Origin: Streptomyces nitrosporeus
Lineage (GTDB): Bacteria > Actinomycetota > Actinomycetes > Streptomycetales > Streptomycetaceae
NCBI RefSeq assembly: GCF_008704555.1
Contig: NZ_CP023702.1
Location: 5,246,001-5,310,000, forward strand
Direction of reading: 5' to 3'
DNA: 64,000 bases
Shown: piece after piece, positions 1-8,638 of the stretch
How the letters are laid out: each line of letters opens with the position of its first letter
Position numbering within the stretch: the stretch's first letter is position 1
The notes under the pieces: generated by a model
What the model was told of the DNA's origin: nothing
The model's input: the letters and a program-made list of their open reading frames with translations, nothing else
The model's database searches: none
Made by a program: the position numbers and the translations under genes

Positions 1-3000
1 GCCGCGGCCGGTCCCGCCTCGCCGTACGACGAGGAGGACGAGCACGAGGAGCGGCAGACGGAGGAGCGGACCCCGCGCAGGGACACCGGCCGGCAGCGGA
101 CCGCCGCCGAGACCGCCCCGGGCACCGAGGAGACCGAGGCGGCGCCGCAGAGCGGTTCGCGCCGTCGCCGTCGCCGCCGCGGTGAGGCCGTCGAGACCGA
201 GCCGGCCGCGACACCCGTCACGCTGCCCGCCGAGGAGACCCCCGAGGACGAGCACGAGGAGGACCGGGCCGACACCGGCGCCGAGCACGAGGGCGAGGGT
301 GACGAGGCCGACGAGTACGGCGACCGGCCCTCCCGCCGTCGCCGCCGCGGTGGCCGCCGCCGCCGTCGTGGCGAGGCCGGTGACCCGGAGGACACCGAGC
401 AGCACGACGAACCCGTGAGCGGGGCCGCCGAGGCATCCGACGAGGAGCGGCAGGACCGGGACGACGAGGAGGAGGACGACGAGTCCGGCCCCTCCGGCTC
501 CAGCAGCAGCCGCCGTCGCCGTCGCCGTCGCCGCCGCAGCTCGGACGCCGCGTCCGAGGAGGCGGCCACGGGCTCGGACGACCCGGAGCGTACGGTCGTC
601 AAGGTCCGGGAGCCGCGCAAGAAGGAGGCGGAGCGCGAGCCGGGTACCGGCTTCGACGAGGTCCGGTCCATCAAGGGCTCGACCCGTATGGAGGCCAAGA
701 AGCAGCGCCGCCGCGAAGGGCGCGAGCAGGGCCGCCGCCGTGTGCCGATCATCACCGAGGCCGAGTTCCTGGCCCGCCGCGAGGCGGTCGAGCGGGTCAT
801 GGTCGTCCGCCAGAGCGGCGAGCGCACCCAGATCGGCGTCCTCGAGGACAACGTGCTCGTCGAGCACTACGTCAACAAGGAGCAGGCCACCAGCTACGTC
901 GGCAACGTCTACCTGGGCAAGGTGCAGAACGTCCTGCCGTCCATGGAGGCGGCGTTCGTCGACATCGGCAAGGGGCGCAACGCCGTCCTGTACGCCGGTG
1001 AGGTCAACTTCGAGGCGCTCGGCATGGCCCACGGGCCGCGCCGCATCGAGAGCGCGCTGAAGTCCGGCCAGTCGGTCCTCGTCCAGGTGACCAAGGACCC
1101 GATCGGCCACAAGGGCGCCCGGCTGACCAGCCAGGTCTCGCTGCCCGGCCGCTACCTGGTCTATGTGCCCGAGGGCTCGATGACCGGTATCAGCCGCAAG
1201 CTGCCCGACACCGAGCGCGCCCGGCTGAAGACCATCCTCAAGAAGATCGTTCCCGAGGACGCGGGTGTCATCGTGCGCACCGCCGCCGAGGGCGCGAGCG
1301 AGGAGGAGCTGCGCCGCGACGTCGAGCGGCTGCAGGGCCAGTGGGAAGAGATCCAGAAGAAGTCGAAGAGCACCACCAGCTCCAACGCGCCGACCCTGCT
1401 GTACGGCGAGCCGGACATGACGGTGCGGGTCGTCCGCGACATCTTCAACGAGGACTTCTCGAAGGTGATCGTCAGCGGTGACGACGCGTGGGAGACCATC
1501 CACGGATATGTCTCGCAGGTGGCGCCGGACCTCGTGGACCGGCTGTCGCGGTGGACGTCCGAGGTCGACGTCTTCGCGACGTACCGGATCGACGAGCAGC
1601 TGATGAAGGCGCTGGACCGGAAGGTCTACCTGCCCAGCGGCGGCTCGCTGGTGATCGACAAGACCGAGGCGATGGTCGTCGTCGACGTCAACACCGGAAA
1701 GTTCACCGGGCAGGGCGGGAACCTCGAGGAGACCGTCACCAAGAACAACCTGGAGGCGGCCGAGGAGATCGTGCGCCAGCTGCGGCTGCGCGACCTCGGC
1801 GGCATCGTGGTCGTCGACTTCATCGACATGGTCCTGGAGTCCAACCGGGACCTCGTCCTGCGGCGGCTGCTGGAATGCCTGGGCCGGGACCGCACCAAGC
1901 ACCAGGTCGCCGAGGTCACCTCGCTGGGCCTGGTCCAGATGACCCGTAAGCGCGTGGGGCAGGGTCTGCTGGAGTCCTTCTCCGAGACCTGCGTCCACTG
2001 CAACGGACGCGGTGTCATCGTGCACATGGAGCAGCCGGCGTCCACGGGCGGCGGGGGCGGCAAGAAGTCCAAGAAGCGCGGCCGGGGCGGCGCCGGGCAC
2101 GACCACGAGCACGAGCACGCCGACCGCCACGAGCAGGAGCACGCCGCCGCGCACGACGGGCACGAGGAGCCCGCCGAGACGGAGGCCGAGGTGGCGGCCG
2201 AGGCAGCCGCCCCGGTGGCGCTGCCCGAGCCGGAGTTCGGCGCGGACGAGGAGCTGTACAGCAGCCCGGCCGAGGCCGAGGCGGCGGCCCGTGGCCGCGG
2301 ACGTCGGCGTGGCGGCCGCAAGGCGACGGCCCCGGCCGGTGCCCCGCAGACCGCACCGGCACCGGCACCGGTGGCCGAGCCCGTCGCGGCGTCCGAGGCA
2401 CGGCCCGAGCCGGCCGTGGAACCGGCGACGGCGGAGGCACCGGAACCGGCGGCCCCGGAACCGGCGGCACCGTCCGAGCCGGCACCGGGTGACGGAGCCG
2501 AGGCCCCGGCCGAGGCAGCGCCCCCGGCCCGGACGCGGCGCAGGGCGACCCGTAAGGCGACCGCTCCGGCGGGCTCGCCCAAGCAGGCCGACGTGCCGCA
2601 GCCGGTCCAGCCGGTCTCGCCCGCGGCGGAGCCCGTCGCGGCCGAGGACCCGGTCGCTCCGGCGGCCGAGCCGCCTGCCCGTCCGCAGGACGAGGCATCC
2701 GTCCAGGAGACCGCGCCCGAGGCTCCGGCCGCCGAGGAGGAGGCCGCACCGGTCGCCGCCCCGCCGCGCGCACGGCGCCGGGTGACCCGCAAGGTCACCG
2801 CCCCGGCGGGTTCGCCCGCCGGCGCCGGGGAGGCCGAGGTCGTCGTGGTGACGGGTGCGCCCGCCGCCGGTACCTCCGAGGCCGCCCCGGTGGCGGAGGA
2901 CGGGGGGGAGGCAGCCCCGGCCCCGGCCAAGAAGACGGTCCGCAAGACCGCCAAGAAGGCCCCGGCCAAGAAGGCGACCGCGAAGAAGACGGCCGCCAAG

Positions 3001-3171
3001 ACCACGGCGGCCAAGACGACGGCCGCCAAGTCCACAGCCGCGAAGAAGACGACGGCGAAGAAGGCCACGACGAAGAAGGCCACGACGAAGAAGACGACGG
3101 CGAAGAAGACCGTCGCCGCCGAGCAGTCGTCGCCCTCCGTGACCGCCTCGGCCCCGCCCGAGGAGGGCTGA
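1..3171 (+). CDS. rne: Ribonuclease E/G, 5' end outside the window
   Basis: This is the main endoribonuclease for mRNA decay and rRNA/tRNA maturation. The frame is open from base 1, so the start lies upstream; 1056 residues are visible. In window numbering, residues 1-230 are acidic with runs of Arg. The S1 RNA-binding fold lies near 300-385 (GNVYLGKVQNVLPSMEAAF). The DNase I-like catalytic core has DVNTGKF near 562 and VVVDFIDM near 604, the Mg2+-binding Asp region. The zinc-link cysteines are C664 and C667 (CVHC). Residues 680-1056 form a low-complexity tail: a His/Glu stretch, three copies of an RxRRRxxRKxTAPAGxP motif spaced about 80 residues apart, then a Lys/Ala/Thr-rich end. A catalytic core in the middle with disordered arms on both sides is the usual Streptomyces layout. 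The call is secure; the role of the tail is unknown. Confidence 0.95.
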   Translation, partial: AAAGPASPYDEEDEHEERQTEERTPRRDTGRQRTAAETAPGTEETEAAPQSGSRRRRRRRGEAVETEPAATPVTLPAEETPEDEHEEDRADTGAEHEGEGDEADEYGDRPSRRRRRGGRRRRRGEAGDPEDTEQHDEPVSGAAEASDEERQDRDDEEEDDESGPSGSSSSRRRRRRRRRSSDAASEEAATGSDDPERTVVKVREPRKKEAEREPGTGFDEVRSIKGSTRMEAKKQRRREGREQGRRRVPIITEAEFLARREAVERVMVVRQSGERTQIGVLEDNVLVEHYVNKEQATSYVGNVYLGKVQNVLPSMEAAFVDIGKGRNAVLYAGEVNFEALGMAHGPRRIESALKSGQSVLVQVTKDPIGHKGARLTSQVSLPGRYLVYVPEGSMTGISRKLPDTERARLKTILKKIVPEDAGVIVRTAAEGASEEELRRDVERLQGQWEEIQKKSKSTTSSNAPTLLYGEPDMTVRVVRDIFNEDFSKVIVSGDDAWETIHGYVSQVAPDLVDRLSRWTSEVDVFATYRIDEQLMKALDRKVYLPSGGSLVIDKTEAMVVVDVNTGKFTGQGGNLEETVTKNNLEAAEEIVRQLRLRDLGGIVVVDFIDMVLESNRDLVLRRLLECLGRDRTKHQVAEVTSLGLVQMTRKRVGQGLLESFSETCVHCNGRGVIVHMEQPASTGGGGGKKSKKRGRGGAGHDHEHEHADRHEQEHAAAHDGHEEPAETEAEVAAEAAAPVALPEPEFGADEELYSSPAEAEAAARGRGRRRGGRKATAPAGAPQTAPAPAPVAEPVAASEARPEPAVEPATAEAPEPAAPEPAAPSEPAPGDGAEAPAEAAPPARTRRRATRKATAPAGSPKQADVPQPVQPVSPAAEPVAAEDPVAPAAEPPARPQDEASVQETAPEAPAAEEEAAPVAAPPRARRRVTRKVTAPAGSPAGAGEAEVVVVTGAPAAGTSEAAPVAEDGGEAAPAPAKKTVRKTAKKAPAKKATAKKTAAKTTAAKTTAAKSTAAKKTTAKKATTKKATTKKTTAKKTVAAEQSSPSVTASAPPEEG

Positions 3172-3518
3172 CCCCGGCCCGGCCGGGCGTCTCCAGCCCG
3201 GCCGGGTGTGATCCGTGTCCCGTTCTCACAAGGTGAGGGCGGGACACGGCCTTTGTTTCAGAATTGATGCAGAGGCTGGTTAACGGGCCCGAAATCACCG
3301 GAGAAATCCCTGATAATCTGACGACGGTCGCTGACTGTGAAGTTCCTGTAGGAGCGTCACGGAAGGTGACCAACCCGGTTCAGGACAGACCGGGCCCAGA
3401 AATTCTCGGTAGGGCGTCGGCATGTGCCGGTGGGGTTAAGCGCGGCCTCGTAGGACGTCCCGCAGCGCCCCGTGCCTCTGCCTGCGAAGAGCTCTTGCGG
3501 TGTTCAAGGAGGACGTCC
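3172..3518 (+). other. Gap between rne and the glycan cluster: terminator plus leader
   Basis: After the rne terminator the sequence becomes locally AT-richer (about 3250-3360). It contains TGATAATCT near 3311, which could supply a -10 element, but I see no convincing -35. About 200 bases then separate it from the first cluster start codon, and I found no ORF or riboswitch motif in them. I infer that the promoter of the 3519-11278 gene string lies here. Confidence 0.4.
3213..3255 (+). terminator. rne terminator hairpin
   Basis: A 10-bp perfect stem (ccgtgtcccg/cgggacacgg, 3213-3222 with 3240-3249) encloses a second 5-bp stem (ctcac/gtgag). A pyrimidine-rich tail with several T follows. It lies 41 bases after the rne stop. 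Confidence 0.8.
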
Positions 3519-4637
3519 ATGACGAGCATCAACGAGCAGCCGATTCCTGCTGCGCGTCCGGTCATCGGTGAGGAAGAGATCGAGGCCGCCGTCCGCGTCC
3601 TGCGCAGCGGACGTGTGGTCCAGGGGCCCGAGGTCGCGGCGTTCGAGGAAGGTTTCTCCGGTCTGGTCGAGGGACGCCACTGCGTCGCCGTCAACTCCGG
3701 TACCTCCGCCCTGCACCTGCTGCTGCTCGCCCTCGGTATCGGTCCGGGCGACGAGGTGATCGTCCCCTCCTTCTCCTTCGCGGCCTCCGCGAACGCCGTC
3801 CGCCTGGTCGGAGCCGACGTCGTCTTCGCCGACATCGAGCCCGGCAGCTTCGGCCTGGACCCGGCCGCCGTCGAGGCCGCCGTCACCCCGCGCACCGCCG
3901 CGGTCATGCCGGTGCACCTCTACGGCCACCCGGCGGCGATGGACAAGATCATGCCCATCGCACGCAAGCACAAGCTGGCGGTCGTCGAGGACGCCTGCCA
4001 GGCGCACGCCGCGTCCCTGAACGGCACCCCGGTCGGCGCCTTCGGCGAAGGCGGAACGTTCAGCTTCTACCCGACCAAGAACATGCACGCCCTGGAGGGC
4101 GGCATGGTCACCACCGCCGACCCCGAACTCGCCCGGACCCTGCGCCTCCTGCGGAACCAGGGCATGGAGCAGCGGTACGCCAACGAGATCGTCGGCGCCA
4201 ACATGCGCATGACGGACGTGGCCGCCGCCGTCGGCCGCGTACAGCTGGGCAAGGTCGGCGGCTGGACCGAGCAGCGCCGCGCCAACGCCGCGTACCTCGA
4301 CGCGCACATCACCGCTCCGGCCGTCACCACCCCGCCGGTCGCCGAGGGCGCCCGGCACGTCTACCACCAGTACACGATCCGGGTGCGGGGCGACCGGGAC
4401 GCCGCGATGGCGAAGCTCACCGAGGCGGGCATCGGCAACGCCGTCTACTACCCGACGCCGATCCACCGGCTCAAGCCCTACTGGGAGCCGGACCAGAAGG
4501 CCGGACGCCACTGGGACCTGCCCGAGACCGAGCGGGCGGCGGCCGAGGTCGTCTCCCTGCCCGTGCACCCCTCGCTCACCGAGGGCGACCTGGCCCGGAT
4601 CGCCGACGCCGTGAACGCGCTGGGGGAGAACCTGTGA
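3519..4637 (+). CDS. DegT/DnrJ/EryC1/StrS sugar aminotransferase (WbpE-like)
   Basis: PLP-dependent aminotransferase of 372 residues, the family's usual length. The Schiff-base lysine is K187 in SFYPTKNMHALEGG. Other family signatures are NSGTSALHL, VEDACQAHAA and the closing PTPIHRLKPY region. The ATG at 3519 is preceded by AAGGAGG (3506-3512) at ideal spacing; the frame is open further upstream but without a comparable ribosome site. Its stop overlaps the GTG of the next gene (GTGA), so the two are probably translationally coupled. Next to a Gfo/Idh oxidoreductase, a UDP-HexNAc dehydrogenase, a hexapeptide acetyltransferase and a 2-epimerase, it best fits C3 transamination of a 3-keto UDP-GlcNAc uronic acid. 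Family certain; exact substrate inferred. Confidence 0.9.
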   Translation: MTSINEQPIPAARPVIGEEEIEAAVRVLRSGRVVQGPEVAAFEEGFSGLVEGRHCVAVNSGTSALHLLLLALGIGPGDEVIVPSFSFAASANAVRLVGADVVFADIEPGSFGLDPAAVEAAVTPRTAAVMPVHLYGHPAAMDKIMPIARKHKLAVVEDACQAHAASLNGTPVGAFGEGGTFSFYPTKNMHALEGGMVTTADPELARTLRLLRNQGMEQRYANEIVGANMRMTDVAAAVGRVQLGKVGGWTEQRRANAAYLDAHITAPAVTTPPVAEGARHVYHQYTIRVRGDRDAAMAKLTEAGIGNAVYYPTPIHRLKPYWEPDQKAGRHWDLPETERAAAEVVSLPVHPSLTEGDLARIADAVNALGENL

Positions 4638-5659
4638 CCGCCGTACTCAGGGCAGGTCTCATCGGCCTGGGCTCGATGGGGCGCAACCACGCCCGTATCC
4701 TCGCCGGTCTCGACGGGGTCGCCCTGGTCGGCGTCGTCGACCCGATGGGCGACAAGAACGGTTTCGCCCAGGGTGCCCCCGTCCTCGGCACCGTCGAGGA
4801 ACTCCTCGCCCTGGGCATCGACTACGCGGTCGTGGCCTGCCCGACCGCCCTGCACGAGCCGGTCGGCCTCCAGCTCGCGGAGGCCGGGGTCTGCGCGCTG
4901 ATCGAGAAGCCGCTGGCCGACAGCGTCGAGGGCGCCCGCCGTCTGGTCGAGGCCTTCGAGACGCGCGGCCTGGTCGCCGGCGTCGGCCACATCGAACGCT
5001 GCAACCCTGCCCTGCGCTCACTGCGCACCCGGCTGGAGGCCGGCGAACTCGGCGACGTCTACCAGGTGGTGACGCGCCGTCAGGGCCCCTTCCCGCACCG
5101 CATCGCCGACGTCGGCGTGGTCAAGGACCTGGCCACGCACGACATCGACCTGACGGGCTGGGTCACGGGGCAGTCGTACACCTCGATCGCGGCCCACACG
5201 GTGTCGAAGTCCGGCCGCCCGCACGAGGACATGGTCTCCGCGGTGGGCCAGCTCTCCGACGGCACGATGGTCAACCACCTGGTCAACTGGCTGAGCCCGC
5301 TCAAGGAGCGGTTCACCTCGGTCACCGGCGCCCGCGGCTGCTACATCGCCGACACGCTCACCGCCGACCTGACGTTCCACTCCAACGCCGCCGTGGCCAC
5401 CGAGTGGGAGGCGCTGCGCGCGTTCCGCGGTGTCTCCGAGGGCGACATGATCCGCTACGCCATCCCCAAGCGCGAACCGCTGCTCGTCGAGCACGAACTG
5501 TTCCGCGACGCGGTGCTGGGGAAGCCGGCCGACATCTGCACCCTCCAGCAGGGACTGCAGACGGTCGAGGTGGCGGCGGCGGTGCTGGAGTCCGCGTCGA
5601 CCGGCAGCGCCGTACGGCTCGGCGGGCGTGACAGCGCGCCCGGGGGCGTGGCCAGTTGA
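4634..5659 (+). CDS. Gfo/Idh/MocA family sugar oxidoreductase (WbpB-like)
   Basis: NAD(P)-dependent oxidoreductase, 341 residues. It begins with a Rossmann motif (GLIGLGSMGRNHAR, from residue 8) and carries the family lysine in IEKPLA, followed by GHIERCNPA and DLATHDIDLTGW in the catalytic/C-terminal domain. The GTG start overlaps the upstream stop in GTGA, and its own stop overlaps the TTG start of the following glycosyltransferase. In the P. aeruginosa pathway WbpB oxidises C3 of UDP-GlcNAcA before WbpE transaminates it. An adjacent, coupled DegT-type aminotransferase is the expected partner. Substrate assignment is by context only; Gfo/Idh enzymes act on many sugars. Confidence 0.88.
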   Translation: MTAVLRAGLIGLGSMGRNHARILAGLDGVALVGVVDPMGDKNGFAQGAPVLGTVEELLALGIDYAVVACPTALHEPVGLQLAEAGVCALIEKPLADSVEGARRLVEAFETRGLVAGVGHIERCNPALRSLRTRLEAGELGDVYQVVTRRQGPFPHRIADVGVVKDLATHDIDLTGWVTGQSYTSIAAHTVSKSGRPHEDMVSAVGQLSDGTMVNHLVNWLSPLKERFTSVTGARGCYIADTLTADLTFHSNAAVATEWEALRAFRGVSEGDMIRYAIPKREPLLVEHELFRDAVLGKPADICTLQQGLQTVEVAAAVLESASTGSAVRLGGRDSAPGGVAS

Positions 5660-7275
5660 CCGCACCCGACGTCACCGTCGTCGTGGCGGTGTACAACACG
5701 ATGCCGTACCTCACCGAGTGCCTGAACTCACTGGTGGAGCAGAGCATCGGCGTGGACCGGCTCGAAGTGGTCGCCGTGGACGACGGGTCGACCGACGGGA
5801 GCGGCGAGGAGCTGGACCGGTTCGCGGCCCGGTATCCGGACACCGTCAAGGTCATCCACCAGGAGAACTCGGGCGGCCCGGCGGCACCGAGCAACCGCGC
5901 CCTGGAAGCGGCCACGGGCCGGTACGTGTACTTCATCGGTTCGGACGACCATCTGGGCACCGAGGCGCTGGAGCGCATGGTGGCGCTCGCGGACGAACGC
6001 GGGTCCGACGTGGTCGTCGGCAAGATGGTGGGGACCAACGGCCGTTACGTCCACCAGAAGCTGTACGAATCCGGAAACCCGGACATCAGCCTGTACGACT
6101 CCGCGCTCCCGTACACGCTGGCCAACACCAAGCTGTTCCGGCGGTCGCTGGTGGAGGAGCACCACCTGCGTTTCCCCGAGGACCTGCCGGTCGGCAGCGA
6201 CCAGCCGTTCACCGTCGAGGCCTGCGTCCGGGCCCGCAAGATCTCGGTGCTGGGTGACTACACCTGCTACTACGCGGTCAAGCGCGGTGACGCGAGCAAC
6301 ATCACCTACCGGGCGGACCACCTCGCCCGGCTGCGCTGCACGGCGAAGATCATGGAGCACACCGCCGCACTCATCGGGGCGGGCCCGGAGCGCGACGCCG
6401 TCCTCAAGCGGCACTTCGAGTGGGAACTCTCCAAACTGCTGCAGAAGGACTTCACCCTTCTCCCCTTCGAGACCCGCCGCCAGGTGTGCGAGGGCGTCGC
6501 GGAACTCCTGGACGCGTACTTCACGGACGGGCTCCGCCGCATCACCGGCGTCAAGCGGCGGGTGCGCTTCGGGCTGGCCCTCGCCGGCGCCGTCGGCGAA
6601 CTCACCCGCGCCATCACGCAGGAGTCCGAGAACGGCGCCCCGCCCTTCCTCCTGGAGGACGGGCGGGCCTTCGCGCTCTACCCGGGGTTCAGGGACGACG
6701 CCGTCGGGCTTCCCGACCACTTCTACGAGGTGCTGGCCGAAGGCGTGACGGGCCGGCTGGCGAAGTACACCCGGCTGGAGTCGGCCGAGTGGGAGCAGGA
6801 GGACGAGGAACTCGTCCTCGTCCTCGGCCTGCGGGTCGGTCTGGTGGGTGATACCTCCTCGGCCGTGGTCGCGCTCGTGAACGGCGCGATGCCCGCGTCG
6901 GCGGACAAGCCCGGGGCCCGCCGGCTGCCTGGGGGCGCCGGCCGCCCCGGCCCCGCCGGGGAGCTGGCCCGTGAACCGTCCGGCGACGGCAGGTCCACCC
7001 TCCTGACCGCCCGTATCCCGATCCGGCCGGCCGACGCCAGGCGCGGGGCCCGGCTCTACGTCGACGTCGCGGGCTCGACGTACGAGATCCCGGTGCGGGC
7101 CGACGGGCTGGCGATGCCGCTGGCCAGGCGCTGGGGCCGGGAGACCCCGTACCGGGCGTCCGCCAACGTCAATTCCAAGGGGCGCGTCGTCATCACCACG
7201 GCACCGCTGTGGCGGACGAACCCTTCTGCGGGCGCCAAGCTGCTCCAGAAGCTGACCAGGTCGAAGAGGAAGTAA
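5656..7275 (+). CDS. GT2 family glycosyltransferase with a long C-terminal region
   Basis: 539 residues. Residues 1-230 form a GT-A fold: VVVAVYNTMPYLTECLNSL at the N terminus, VDDGSTDGSGEE for nucleotide binding, and SDDHLG where the DxD metal site normally falls. The remaining 300 residues include an Arg-rich stretch and a beta-rich end (about 390-510). Such tails follow GT2 domains in actinobacterial teichoic-acid-type enzymes; I cannot name this one. I chose the TTG at 5656: it overlaps the previous TGA and keeps the complete first beta strand, whereas the next in-frame GTG codons would cut into it. Probably cytoplasmic-face assembly of the cluster's glycan; donor and acceptor unknown. 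Confidence 0.85.
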   Translation: MTAPDVTVVVAVYNTMPYLTECLNSLVEQSIGVDRLEVVAVDDGSTDGSGEELDRFAARYPDTVKVIHQENSGGPAAPSNRALEAATGRYVYFIGSDDHLGTEALERMVALADERGSDVVVGKMVGTNGRYVHQKLYESGNPDISLYDSALPYTLANTKLFRRSLVEEHHLRFPEDLPVGSDQPFTVEACVRARKISVLGDYTCYYAVKRGDASNITYRADHLARLRCTAKIMEHTAALIGAGPERDAVLKRHFEWELSKLLQKDFTLLPFETRRQVCEGVAELLDAYFTDGLRRITGVKRRVRFGLALAGAVGELTRAITQESENGAPPFLLEDGRAFALYPGFRDDAVGLPDHFYEVLAEGVTGRLAKYTRLESAEWEQEDEELVLVLGLRVGLVGDTSSAVVALVNGAMPASADKPGARRLPGGAGRPGPAGELAREPSGDGRSTLLTARIPIRPADARRGARLYVDVAGSTYEIPVRADGLAMPLARRWGRETPYRASANVNSKGRVVITTAPLWRTNPSAGAKLLQKLTRSKRK

Positions 7276-7279
7276 CCCG

Positions 7280-8563
7280 ATGAACATCTGTGTAGTCGCG
7301 CTCGGCAAGATCGGCCTTCCGCTCGCCGTGCAGTTCGCCGCGAAGGGCCACAAGGTCATCGGGGCGGACGTCAACGAGAAGGTCGTGGAGCTCGTCAACG
7401 CGGCCACCGAACCGTTCCCCGGCGAGCACGGCCTGGACGCCGGGCTCAAGGAGACGGTGGGCGCGGGCCTGCTCTCCGCGACGACCGACACCACCGCCGC
7501 CGTCGCCGCGTCCGACGCCGTCGTGGTCGTCGTACCGCTGTTCGTGGACGCCGAGGGCACCCCGGACTTCGGCTGGATGGACTCGGCGACGAAGGACATC
7601 GCCGCCGGCCTCCGGCCCGGCACCCTCGTCAGCTACGAGACCACGCTGCCAGTGGGCACCACCCGCACCCGCTGGGCGCCGATGCTCGCCGAGGGCTCCG
7701 GCCTGACCCCGGGCCGTGACTTCCACCTCGTCTTCTCCCCGGAGCGCGTACTGACCGGCCGCGTCTTCGCCGACCTGCGCCGCTACCCCAAGCTGGTGGG
7801 CGGCACCGACGAGGACTCCACGCGGCGCGGTGTGGAGTTCTACGAGGCGGTCCTGGACTTCGACGAGCGTGCGGACCTGCCGCGCCCGAACGGCGTCTGG
7901 GACCTCGGCACGGCGGAGGCGTCCGAGCTGGCCAAGCTGGCGGAGACCACCTACCGCGACGTCAACATCGGCCTGGCCAACCAGTTCGCCCGGTTCGCCG
8001 ACAAGAACGACATCGACGTCAAGAAGGTCATCGAGGCCTGCAACAGCCAGCCCTACAGCCACATCCACCAGCCGGGCATCGCCGTCGGCGGCCACTGCAT
8101 CCCGATCTACCCCCGGATGTACCTGTGGAACGACCCGGAGGCGACCGTCGTGCGCTCGGCCCGTGAGGCCAACGCCGCGATGCCCGAGTACTCCGTCGAC
8201 CTGCTGGCCGCCGCCTACGGCGACCTGGACGGGGTGGGCGTGCTGGTGCTGGGCGCCGCCTACCGCGGTGGAGTCAAGGAGACGGCGTTCTCCGGGGTCT
8301 TCGGCGTCGTCGAGGCGCTGAAGGCGCGGGGCGCGGTGCCGTTCGTCTCCGATCCCATGTACACGGCCGACGAGCTGACCGCCCACGGCCTCGTGCCGCA
8401 CCAGGGCCAGACCGTCACCGCCGCGATCCTCCAGGCCGACCACGCCGAGTACCGCGAGCTGGCCGCCTCCGACCTCCCGGACGTACGCGTCCTGGTGGAC
8501 GGCCGCCGCACGACGGACCCGGCGAACTGGGCGGGCGTACGGCGCGTCGTCATCGGCGGCTGA
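7280..8563 (+). CDS. Nucleotide sugar 6-dehydrogenase (UDP-HexNAc dehydrogenase, WbpA/WecC type)
   Basis: 427 residues. The NAD-binding Rossmann motif is at the very start (VVALGKIGLPLAVQFAAKGH). The catalytic cysteine is C273 in GGHCIPIYP, the canonical GGxCxPxxP site of the UDP-glucose/GDP-mannose dehydrogenase family. FSPERVLTGR and ETTYRDVNIGLANQ resemble WecC/WbpA-type enzymes rather than UDP-glucose dehydrogenases. The reaction would be a four-electron oxidation of C6 to a carboxylate, giving UDP-GlcNAcA as entry to the diamino-uronic route. It starts 4 bases after the upstream stop behind GAGGAAG, so it belongs to the same transcript. Family certain; substrate inferred from neighbours. 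Confidence 0.92.
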   Translation: MNICVVALGKIGLPLAVQFAAKGHKVIGADVNEKVVELVNAATEPFPGEHGLDAGLKETVGAGLLSATTDTTAAVAASDAVVVVVPLFVDAEGTPDFGWMDSATKDIAAGLRPGTLVSYETTLPVGTTRTRWAPMLAEGSGLTPGRDFHLVFSPERVLTGRVFADLRRYPKLVGGTDEDSTRRGVEFYEAVLDFDERADLPRPNGVWDLGTAEASELAKLAETTYRDVNIGLANQFARFADKNDIDVKKVIEACNSQPYSHIHQPGIAVGGHCIPIYPRMYLWNDPEATVVRSAREANAAMPEYSVDLLAAAYGDLDGVGVLVLGAAYRGGVKETAFSGVFGVVEALKARGAVPFVSDPMYTADELTAHGLVPHQGQTVTAAILQADHAEYRELAASDLPDVRVLVDGRRTTDPANWAGVRRVVIGG

Positions 8564-8638
8564 GCCCGGCGCCGGGCCGGGCGCAACATCCTCCTCTCCG
8601 CCGGCACGTCCGGCCTCCGTGAACCGAAGGATCCTTTG

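Noticed and set aside
1626..3083. 485-aa minus-strand ORF opposite the rne tail
   Set aside because: Ala/Val/Phe-rich antisense shadow of the repetitive Lys/Ala tail; no start signal and no domain. Its length follows from the GC-rich third positions.
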